A DNA stretch of 7,914 nt from assembly GCA_030625465.1 (NCBI GenBank), contig DAOUQS010000085.1:1-7914 (forward strand), read 5' to 3'. How positions within the stretch are numbered: position 1 is the first letter of the stretch; each line of letters begins with the position of its first letter. Positions 1 to 5,637 of this stretch are shown in pieces. Under the pieces are notes generated by a model that saw nothing but the letters and a program-made list of their open reading frames with translations, was not told where the DNA came from and ran no database searches. The position numbers and the translations under genes were made by a program. The DNA is from Amylibacter sp. (GTDB lineage: Bacteria > Pseudomonadota > Alphaproteobacteria > Rhodobacterales > Rhodobacteraceae).

Positions 1-93
1 TCTACAAAGGTAGTTCGTTGTTAAACCATGTAAAAATCTTACTGACATATCTAACCATCCACTAATTACCCTGAAAAGGTCAAGGTATTAAAT

Positions 94-106
94 GGTAGCG
101 CCTACC
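94..106. repeat. Short perfect hairpin GGTAG-CGC-CTACC
   Basis: A 5-base inverted repeat around a 3-base loop. It shares its last base with the larger palindrome that starts at 106. Neither strand has a T-run after it, so it is not a canonical intrinsic terminator. It lies about 85 bases past the stop codon of the leftward secreted-protein gene and may be part of that gene's 3' structure, or chance. Confidence 0.35.
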
Positions 107-139
107 CCGATCCGATGTTTTGCAAAATGCCGGATCGGG
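106..139. repeat. 34-base imperfect palindrome downstream of the secreted-protein gene
   Basis: The outer arms CCCGATCCG (106-114) and CGGATCGGG (131-139) pair perfectly over 9 bases. The centre, TTTTGCAAAA (118-127), is itself a perfect palindrome on the same axis (122.5). Only the three pairs between arm and centre fail or wobble. The symmetry on one axis suggests either a dimeric protein-binding site or a cruciform or RNA hairpin. There is no T-tract on either side, so a classical rho-independent terminator is not supported. It could still serve as a 3' stabilising or rho-coupled structure for the leftward gene ending at 191. Confidence 0.55.
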
Positions 140-149
140 AAGATGTTTA

Positions 150-184
150 CCACCGCAGTTAAGTGAAACACACAGCTGCGGCGG
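150..184 (-). terminator. Possible 3' hairpin of the secreted-protein gene
   Basis: The arms are 150-158 and 176-184 (plus-strand CCACCGCAG and CTGCGGCGG) with a 17-base loop. In leftward RNA all nine pairs form (one is G-U). In rightward RNA the pair 152/182 is A-C and fails. The better stem on the minus strand, and its place 6 bases after the leftward stop codon, favour a 3' structure of that gene. A leftward U-tract is missing. Rightward the sequence TTTATT follows, so weak termination of a transcript entering from the left edge is an alternative. Confidence 0.4.
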
Positions 185-190
185 TTTATT

Positions 191-691
191 CTAGTTTTCC
201 GCGTTACACTTTCTTGCCATTTCGATGGCCTTGTAGGTGCCGGTCAGATCCATCACGAATGAATATGCTTCTTCCGGGAACACGATCATTGTGTATTGCT
301 TTGCGATATCCTCTACGAATTGCGGGCTGTCTGTTAGGATGTAACCGCCGTTCAACCCCATGGCTTCGTTTCCAAGCATGCCTTTGGCCTCACCAAAATA
401 CAGGTTCTCGCCCAGAAGAACGGCCACGGCTTTTTTGTCGCCGGCTTTCATTTCGACTTTGCTTGTGGTGAATACGCCAAGATAACCAATGCTGCGGTCT
501 TCCATAAGGCCCATCTGCACCACGTTGCCCATATTATCGGATTTCTCGATCAGACAAGACATTTTGGCCTTGTCGGTGAATACATTCCACCCCTCAACTT
601 CGCCATATTTTTCGAATGAGCTGGCGGCGGCATATGTTGATGTTAGCGCGGCGATTGTGGCACCCATTGCTATCATTTTAAGTTTTGACAT
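191..691 (-). CDS. Small secreted protein of unknown function
   Basis: This gene encodes a 166-residue protein. The start at 691 is chosen over the longer open frame (to 847) because AAGGA lies 7 bases upstream and the residues that follow form a standard signal peptide: lysines near the N terminus, a hydrophobic stretch to about residue 20, and an AAA-SS cleavage context near 23/24. The longer frame would also run through the promoter. The mature protein is about 143 residues, without further membrane segments, with two cysteines (C46 and C162) near its ends that could form a disulfide in the periplasm. Seen features are GWNVF near 34-38, SCLIE at 45-49 and a C-terminal DLTGTYKAIE helix-like stretch ending in RKC. 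The W...C opening and terminal Cys vaguely recall IalB-type (invasion-associated locus B) periplasmic proteins, but I cannot assign the family. It is transcribed divergently from the kinase/TAXI block and ends in a hairpin region. Confidence 0.8.
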   Translation of the reverse strand: MSKLKMIAMGATIAALTSTYAAASSFEKYGEVEGWNVFTDKAKMSCLIEKSDNMGNVVQMGLMEDRSIGYLGVFTTSKVEMKAGDKKAVAVLLGENLYFGEAKGMLGNEAMGLNGGYILTDSPQFVEDIAKQYTMIVFPEEAYSFVMDLTGTYKAIEMARKCNAEN

Positions 692-717
692 AATTATTCC
701 TTTTGTCGAATTGCTTG

Positions 718-741
718 ATGCCCCCCTAAACCCCGGGGCAT
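718..741 (-). promoter_or_regulatory. Leader hairpin of the secreted-protein mRNA
   Basis: A perfect 7-base inverted repeat, ATGCCCC (718-724) and GGGGCAT (735-741), encloses a 10-base loop. The predicted leftward transcript would start at about 743, so this GC-rich stem would cap the extreme 5' end of the mRNA, ahead of the ribosome binding site near 698-702. A 5'-terminal stem of this kind can protect against RNase E entry. No U-tract follows, so an attenuator is unlikely. Confidence 0.45.
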
Positions 742-749
742 ATGCGTTA

Positions 750-778
750 AGTATAGTATTGAACATAAACCGTGGCAA
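750..778 (-). promoter_or_regulatory. Sigma70-type promoter of the secreted-protein gene
   Basis: On the minus strand TTGCCA (773-778) and TATACT (750-755) are separated by exactly 17 bases. This matches the housekeeping consensus at four and five of six positions, or close to it. The predicted start point near 743 gives a leader of about 50 bases before the ATG at 691. It is the only well-formed promoter I see in the window. Confidence 0.65.
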
Positions 779-802
779 TTGCTTTGCGGGTCGTGGGGCG
801 GG

Positions 803-833
803 TTGTTTTATAAAGCAACATCCAAATATTTGG
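803..833. repeat. Pair of adjacent AT-rich palindromes, candidate operator
   Basis: TTGTTTTATAAAGCAA (803-818) is a 16-base palindrome with one mismatched pair. Three bases later CCAAATATTTGG (822-833) is a perfect 12-base palindrome. They lie about 25-55 bases upstream of the leftward -35 box, and upstream of any rightward promoter, a position typical for an activator or a shared regulator of divergent genes. The core TTTATAAA recurs at 866-873. No regulator gene is present in the window. Confidence 0.4.
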
Positions 834-1012
834 GTGCACACGCGCACTTTAACGGGATGATTTAGTTTATAAAATTACCCCAAGTTGCCGACCCTAGACA
901 AATTTTTGACTTAGAATCGCCATATTGCCACGCAACAGTGTGTTGTTAGTTCGTAAACAATAGGCGCCTTATCGCCCCGGCTGGTTTTTGGCCGTGGTGT
1001 TCGGATGTTTCT

Positions 1013-1017
1013 AAGGA
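1013..1017 (+). promoter_or_regulatory. Ribosome binding site that sets the pseudokinase start at GTG 1024
   Basis: AAGGA abuts the ATG at 1018 with no spacing, which is too close for initiation there. It is six bases from the in-frame GTG at 1024, which is ideal. The GTG start is therefore preferred. It removes two residues from the alternative ATG form. Confidence 0.6.
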
Positions 1018-1023
1018 ATGCAC

Positions 1024-2097
1024 GTGAAAAAAGAAATTATACTGGCAAGCAAAGACGAGCTTGGGGTGGGAACAGTTCTGAAATCAGGGCGTTACACCAT
1101 CCAAAGCATTATCGGGCTGAATAATTTCGGTATCAAATACAGCGCGGTGGGCGCTGATGGTGATGATGTTGTTTTAAAAGAGTTTTTTCCGTCAGAAATA
1201 TGCGTGCGCGATGGGCTGGATGTTACCATCATCTCAAACGAAAGTATCGCCGAGTTCAAAGACCTGATCGGCGGCTTCTTGAAAGATGCAGGTAAACTTG
1301 TGGCTTTGGACAATCCCAACATCGGGACAATCCTGGAGGTTTTTGAAGAAAACAATACCGCCTATATGGTCGAGGAAGTTGTCAATGGTGTGTCCTTGCT
1401 GGACGCGGTCAACAATCAGGACAGCGCCCTGACCCCCGACCGGATTAGCGAAATTTTAATGCAACTTTTACTGGCATTGCATGACATTCATGCGCTTGGA
1501 TTACTGCATCGTAATATCGAACCGCAAAATATTACGTTAACAAAAGATTATGAACCGACGCTATTTGTGGACTTTGGAACCTTTCGGGACAAGCCCAGCC
1601 GTGAAAGCCGGGCGTTTTCAAAGCTGGCCTCGAATGCAAGCAAATTCGCCCCGATGGAAATGAGCATTGAATCGGGTGATCAAACACCCTCGGCTGATAT
1701 TTATTGTCTGGCTGCAAGCATTTATTATGCGATAATCGGGAACCCTCCGGTCAGTAACATTCGGCGTATTTCAGAAATTGCACATGGCGATTCAGATCCT
1801 TATGTGAATTTGGCCGGGCAAAAAACCGGGTATAAACAAGGCTTCCTGGAAGCGCTGGACATTGCATTGGCGCCGTTCCCCCGCGACCGGATCAAAAGTG
1901 CGACCGAATGGTTGCGTTATTTGGATGTCGGGCAGATCAAGGAAATAACTGCGGAAACCAAAAGCCTGTTCAGGCCTGACAAAATCACGGAAACGTACTG
2001 GAAAATACCCAGGTCAATTATCCGCCCGACCATCGCGGTCACCATGATGGTCGGCGCGCTGTTTTTCTTTTTAAGCTTGATTGTAAGCAACGCATGA
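1024..2097 (+). CDS. Membrane-anchored Ser/Thr pseudokinase (HRN in place of HRD)
   Basis: This is a 357-residue protein with a bacterial Hanks-type kinase fold over about residues 20-300 and one C-terminal membrane segment (about 333-355) ending only three residues later (SNA). The kinase would face the cytoplasm as a tail-anchored protein. The VLKEFFP motif carries the ATP-site lysine (K52), and DFG (183-185) and the helix-F aspartate (D225 in ADIYCLA) are kept. However, the catalytic loop reads HRNIEPQN, so the catalytic aspartate is Asn164 (codon AAT, 1513-1515). The glycine loop is degenerate (GLNNFG) and the helix-C glutamate position is Asp88. The activation-segment GYSPQE of the downstream kinase is KFAPME here. 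Several independent changes suggest a true pseudokinase, not a sequencing error, although residual ATP binding is likely. It is the first gene of the five-gene block. The start is GTG, chosen by ribosome binding site spacing. Confidence 0.85.
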   Translation: MKKEIILASKDELGVGTVLKSGRYTIQSIIGLNNFGIKYSAVGADGDDVVLKEFFPSEICVRDGLDVTIISNESIAEFKDLIGGFLKDAGKLVALDNPNIGTILEVFEENNTAYMVEEVVNGVSLLDAVNNQDSALTPDRISEILMQLLLALHDIHALGLLHRNIEPQNITLTKDYEPTLFVDFGTFRDKPSRESRAFSKLASNASKFAPMEMSIESGDQTPSADIYCLAASIYYAIIGNPPVSNIRRISEIAHGDSDPYVNLAGQKTGYKQGFLEALDIALAPFPRDRIKSATEWLRYLDVGQIKEITAETKSLFRPDKITETYWKIPRSIIRPTIAVTMMVGALFFFLSLIVSNA

Positions 2098-2193
2098 AAA
2101 TGGCCACAGCATATCCATCATCCACGCGGCCCCATCCCATTTATGAACGCATGTGTCTGAATGCCAAGAATACGAATAAGGAGTAAGGAATAC

Positions 2194-3147
2194 ATGACTT
2201 CAAGATTTAAAATGCGGCTGGCTGCCATTATTGGTGCGTTATGCATAGCTGTTCCGATGCTGGCCCATGCACAGTCAAGCCAACAGCCCAGACGTGATAT
2301 CGGGATTATGGCCGGCCCTATAGGCACGACCACCGCCCGCTTGGCCGAGGATCTAAGCCGGACAATGAGCGGGAAGTCGGGTGTCCAGATCAGAGCCATG
2401 CTTGGCAAAGGTTCCAGACAAAGCATCAATGACCTGCTTTATCTGCGCGGCGTTGACCTTGCTTTTGTGAATGCCGATGTCTTAACAAATATCAAAATTA
2501 CAAAACCGCACCATCCCGCACTTGGAAATCTGGCCTATATCGCCAAAGTAACGGATTCAGAACTGCACCTTGTTGTGCGCAAGGATAGCGGCATCAACAG
2601 TATTTATGATCTGGCATCGATGAATGTCGGCATGGGCAACAAAGGAAGCGGGTCTGCATTAACGTCCCGCTTGGTGTTGCGGCTGTTGGGCATAGATGTT
2701 GCGGGATCGTTCCTGTTTCCGACCGATGGTCTGGATGCGCTGAAAAAGGGTGAATTGGATGCGGCTTTCTTTGTCGGTGCAAAACCGCTTCCGCTATTGT
2801 TGAATATAGACGAAGATGATGCGCTGAAAATGATCAGCATTCCGTTTTCCGACAGGCTTGCAGGTATTTATAACGAGGCGGCGTTTCTGTCCGAAGATTA
2901 CCCGACAATCGTTGAAGAAAAGTTTGTGACCACGATTTCTGTTCCCGTGGTTCTGGCTGTCTACAACAGGTTTGCAAAAGGCAGTACGCGCTATAAAAAC
3001 CTGAAGGTTTTTTCCGACTTGTTTCTGGAAGCGATCCCTTCGTTGCAGCAACCGCCACGCCATCCGAAATGGAAAGAACTGGATTTGAATGCAACTGTCG
3101 ATGGCTGGAAACGGTTCCGGTATTTTGACGCTGTGCTGAGCCAATAA
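2194..3147 (+). CDS. TAXI family solute-binding protein, first paralogue
   Basis: This 317-residue exported protein is of the TAXI (TRAP-associated extracytoplasmic immunogenic) type, near the usual length for the family. The ATG at 2194 is chosen because TAAGGAG (2177-2183) precedes it and a clean signal peptide follows, with cleavage expected after AHA at 26. The opening IGIMAGPIGTTTARLAEDL corresponds to the family's GTxxGtYYpxG-like ligand-site start. DLAFVNADVL (88-97), YIAKVTDSELHLVV (115-128) and GSGSALTSRLVL (151-162) match the family's ADLALVQSD-like, LHLV and GS-G regions. It ends with HPKW (290-293) and GW (304-305), which are also in the next gene. Known TAXI proteins bind small ligands in the periplasm and hand them to TRAP membrane subunits, but none is encoded nearby. 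Here it sits between kinases, so a sensory role is more likely than transport (inference). Confidence 0.85.
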   Translation: MTSRFKMRLAAIIGALCIAVPMLAHAQSSQQPRRDIGIMAGPIGTTTARLAEDLSRTMSGKSGVQIRAMLGKGSRQSINDLLYLRGVDLAFVNADVLTNIKITKPHHPALGNLAYIAKVTDSELHLVVRKDSGINSIYDLASMNVGMGNKGSGSALTSRLVLRLLGIDVAGSFLFPTDGLDALKKGELDAAFFVGAKPLPLLLNIDEDDALKMISIPFSDRLAGIYNEAAFLSEDYPTIVEEKFVTTISVPVVLAVYNRFAKGSTRYKNLKVFSDLFLEAIPSLQQPPRHPKWKELDLNATVDGWKRFRYFDAVLSQ

Positions 3148-3164
3148 TGCGAATGAATAATACA

Positions 3165-3181
3165 ACGGCACTTTGTGCCGT
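3165..3181 (+). repeat. Hairpin between the two TAXI genes
   Basis: A perfect 7-base stem, ACGGCAC and GTGCCGT, with a TTT loop lies 17 bases after the first TAXI stop codon and 7 bases before the GAGG ribosome binding site (3189-3192) of the second. AAACTACG follows it, not a T-tract, so it is not an intrinsic terminator. Likely roles are mRNA stabilisation or processing that lets the two paralogues be expressed at different levels. Confidence 0.5.
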
Positions 3182-3199
3182 AAACTACGAGGTAAGTTA

Positions 3200-4231
3200 A
3201 TGCTGAAATTTATAATACGGACGACTATCTGTTTGCTGTCATTGGCGCTGCTGATGATTTCATTCAGTACAGCCGTTTCAGCGCAGTCATCCCGTGCGAT
3301 TGCCGCGAACAAGGGCCGTATCGGCATACTGACCGCGACGACAACAGGGACCTATGTGAAAATCGGGGGCGATCTTGCACGGGTTCTGGATGGCGAGTCT
3401 GGTTTGCGGGTTGTTCCATATCTAAGCACCGGTTCGGTTCAAAATCTGTTCGATTTGATGAACTTCAGACATGCGGATGTGGCCCTGGTTAATGCGGACT
3501 CTCTGACCAGTTTCAAAGTGCGCAACCCTGATGACCCGCGTGTGAAAAAGCTTAGCTATATCGCCAAAGTTTACGCATCCGAATTGCATCTTCTGGTTTC
3601 CAGAAACTCGGACATACGGTCGATCGCGGACTTGGATGGCCGCACCGTGACCATCGGGCAAAGCGGCAGTGGAACATGGCTGACATCCCAGTTGGTTCTG
3701 GGCGCTTTGGGTGTGAATGCAAAGGTTGTTGTCATGCCGAATAATGAAGCGCTTCAGGCGCTTAAAGACGGAAAAGTTGATGCCAACTTTTTCCTGACGG
3801 GCAAGCCCTCGGGATTGTTTAAACGCATAAGCGCGGATGAGGGCCTAACCTTGATCGGGATACCTTTTAATGACGCATTAAGCGGAACATATAACGAGAC
3901 CCAATTTACCAGCGAAGATTATCCCGGGCTTATTGACGACAAATATATCCCCACAATATCTGTGAATGTTATTCTGGCAACATACGGTCATTACCCGCCG
4001 GGCAGTGCCGAATTTAAAGCTCTTTCAAGTTTTATACATGAGCTGAATTTGCACATAATAGAACTTCAGTCGCCGCCAAATCACCCTAAATGGCAGCAGT
4101 TTTCATTCTCAAGCACAATCCCGGGATGGGAACGGTCTGCGGCCGCAGTGAATGTATTCACTGCGCTAACGCAACAAGAAAAAATATCCGAGCCAAGCAT
4201 ACAGGACATAATGAAGCTAGGCTTTGAATAG
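3200..4231 (+). CDS. TAXI family solute-binding protein, second paralogue
   Basis: This is a 343-residue exported protein, clearly paralogous to the preceding gene. Shared blocks are DVALVNADSL (93-102), YIAKVYASELHLLV (120-133), GSGTWLTSQLVL (156-167), GIPFNDALSGTYNE (220-233), SEDYP (238-242) and a C-terminal HPKW (295-298) and GW (309-310). The ATG at 3200 has GAGG seven bases upstream and begins a signal peptide with cleavage expected after VSA (28), giving QSS at the mature N terminus as in its neighbour. The N-terminal ligand region IGILTATTTGTYVKIGGDL is closer to the TAXI consensus than the first paralogue, so the two may differ in ligand or affinity. About 25 extra residues after the shared GW block are polar and end near LGFE. 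No TRAP membrane genes accompany it. The gap to the downstream kinase is 49 bases. Confidence 0.87.
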   Translation: MLKFIIRTTICLLSLALLMISFSTAVSAQSSRAIAANKGRIGILTATTTGTYVKIGGDLARVLDGESGLRVVPYLSTGSVQNLFDLMNFRHADVALVNADSLTSFKVRNPDDPRVKKLSYIAKVYASELHLLVSRNSDIRSIADLDGRTVTIGQSGSGTWLTSQLVLGALGVNAKVVVMPNNEALQALKDGKVDANFFLTGKPSGLFKRISADEGLTLIGIPFNDALSGTYNETQFTSEDYPGLIDDKYIPTISVNVILATYGHYPPGSAEFKALSSFIHELNLHIIELQSPPNHPKWQQFSFSSTIPGWERSAAAVNVFTALTQQEKISEPSIQDIMKLGFE

Positions 4232-4280
4232 TTCCGGGCGAAATAAAAAAAGGATGACCCCAACGGGATCAGGTTAAAAA

Positions 4281-5591
4281 ATGCATATGGTGAAAGCACA
4301 TAAAGTTCAGGAATTTTCCGATAAATTACCGGAAGGTACAATGCTGTTCAACGGGGAATACACGATAAAAAAGTTCCTGAATGATGGCGGGTTTGGCCTG
4401 ACTTATCTTGCATCGGATGGCTTGAATAGAAATGTTGTCATCAAGGAATGTTTCCCCAAAACAATCTGCCGCCGCAGTCAGTTAATAGTCGGAATACGTT
4501 CCAAAACACATATGCTTGAATTCTCAAACATGGTCGATTTTTTCATTAAAGAGGCCGTGAAACTCTCGAAGCTTAAGCATCCGAATATTGTCCACGTACA
4601 TCATGTATTCGAAGAAAATTCCACGGCGTATATGGCAATGGATTATGTCACCGGCTCGGACATGCTGACCCTGCTGGAAAACCCGAATTATAAGTTTGAG
4701 CCCGACGATATTATCGAGATCACGCTAAAAATACTTGACGCAATGAGTTATATTCACGCGACGGATATGCTGCACCGTGATATTTCGCCCGACAATATTC
4801 TTATTGATAACCGGGGCGAGCCGAAAATCATTGATTTCGGCGCATCGAAAGAAGACGTAAGCAAAGCCAGCCGCGCGCTTTCAGCCCAGTTGCAGATTGT
4901 GAAAGAAGGCTACTCGCCGCAAGAGTTTTACATAGAAGGCAGTAAGCAAACCCCTGCAAGCGATCTATACGGAATAGGGGCCAGCCTGTACCACTGCATT
5001 ACCGGTGAGGTGCCGTCGAACAGCAATTTACGGTTAAGTGCGGTGGCACAGGGCGCGCCTGATTTATACAAACCGGTCGCGGGACGCTTCAAAGGTTACC
5101 CTGCAAACTTTCTTGAGGCGGTCGACAAAAACATGGAACTGTTCCCGCAAAGCCGTTCACAATCGGCCTCTGAATGGTTGGCGATGCTTGGCGGCGACCC
5201 GAAAAGCAATGTCGTTCCAATCGTGCCTAAACGCAAAAAAACCATGAATATTTCGGTAAGTAAATTCAAACCGGTATTTGCCACCGTTGGATTGTTCGTG
5301 CTGCTGTCGGGTGCCGCGACTTACTATCAGGTCTTTCATAACAACCCCGATAATTCCATACAGACGATCATATCGGTCAAAAAACCGGACGGTCTGGATG
5401 TGGTCGTGAAAAAACAGGTGCCAGTGGTTAAAGTCGAAACACCGGTTGCAAAACAGATACCTGTGGCGGCAAAGCCCGCAAAAAATACGACTTCCCGACC
5501 AACACGATCTATTGCGGAAATCATGTCGGAACTGGCGCTTGAAGCCCCGTTAGACGGTGGTGCTGACATAACAACGCTTCCTGTGAAGTAG
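4281..5591 (+). CDS. Membrane-anchored Ser/Thr protein kinase with periplasmic tail
   Basis: This 436-residue Hanks-type kinase appears catalytically complete. It has the glycine-rich loop LNDGGFGLTY (33-42), K55 in VIKECFP, helix-C E91, catalytic loop HRDISPDN (165-172) with D167 and N172, DFG (185-187), activation segment GYSPQEF (210-216) and helix-F D228. The kinase domain (about 27-302) is followed by a basic stretch (KRKK, 317-320), one membrane helix (about 330-350) and about 85 residues outside. That tail is Pro/Val/Lys-rich (about 373-400), then has a short helix-like segment RSIAEIMSELALEAP. The basic residues before the helix predict a cytoplasmic kinase and periplasmic tail. The KExFP and GGFGxTY signatures mark the bacterial STPK subgroup often paired with PP2C phosphatases, and a PP2C gene follows after 46 bases. 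The ATG at 4281 has AGG seven bases upstream; an ATG at 4287 is an alternative. The tail could contact the TAXI proteins (inference). Confidence 0.9.
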   Translation: MHMVKAHKVQEFSDKLPEGTMLFNGEYTIKKFLNDGGFGLTYLASDGLNRNVVIKECFPKTICRRSQLIVGIRSKTHMLEFSNMVDFFIKEAVKLSKLKHPNIVHVHHVFEENSTAYMAMDYVTGSDMLTLLENPNYKFEPDDIIEITLKILDAMSYIHATDMLHRDISPDNILIDNRGEPKIIDFGASKEDVSKASRALSAQLQIVKEGYSPQEFYIEGSKQTPASDLYGIGASLYHCITGEVPSNSNLRLSAVAQGAPDLYKPVAGRFKGYPANFLEAVDKNMELFPQSRSQSASEWLAMLGGDPKSNVVPIVPKRKKTMNISVSKFKPVFATVGLFVLLSGAATYYQVFHNNPDNSIQTIISVKKPDGLDVVVKKQVPVVKVETPVAKQIPVAAKPAKNTTSRPTRSIAEIMSELALEAPLDGGADITTLPVK

Positions 5592-5637
5592 GGTGTATCA
5601 TGCGTGAAAACCTTAACAATCAGGGGCAATAACAGTC

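Larger units (their letters stand above)
692..1023. other. Divergent intergenic region, 332 bases
   Basis: This region separates the secreted-protein gene from the five-gene signalling block. Its left part holds the leftward promoter (750-778) and a leader hairpin (718-741). Its middle holds AT-rich palindromes (803-818, 822-833) and two copies of TTTATAAA (807-814 and 866-873) spaced 59 bases apart. Its right part holds TTGTT-N8-AACAA (943-960) and the 8-base palindrome AGGCGCCT (962-969). I could not find a convincing rightward -35/-10 pair. TTGACT at 906-911 lacks a -10 at proper distance, and TAGAAT at 912-917 and TATAAA at 868-873 lack a good -35. The rightward promoter is presumably here, perhaps activator-dependent. 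Confidence 0.6.

Noticed and set aside
692..847. N-terminal extension of the secreted protein to 847
   Set aside because: It would place the signal peptide internally and run through the promoter and leader hairpin. The start at 691 has a proper ribosome binding site.
906..934. TTGACT as the -35 box of the signalling block
   Set aside because: The bases at 16-18 spacing (CACGCA and shifts) do not resemble a -10 element.
2794..3327. Long leftward open frame of about 177 codons opposite the first TAXI gene
   Set aside because: It lies antisense to a well-supported gene, has no ribosome binding site or recognisable motif, and crosses the TAXI stop codon and intergenic hairpin.
4232..4280. Possible terminator between the second TAXI gene and the active kinase
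   Set aside because: The A-run and the CCCC/CGGG pairing do not form a stem of more than about three or four pairs followed by T residues on the coding strand.
5600..5632. Ten-codon frame before the PP2C gene, a possible leader peptide
   Set aside because: Its only Shine-Dalgarno-like sequence overlaps the kinase stop codon, the peptide has no notable codons and no attenuator structure follows. Chance is sufficient.
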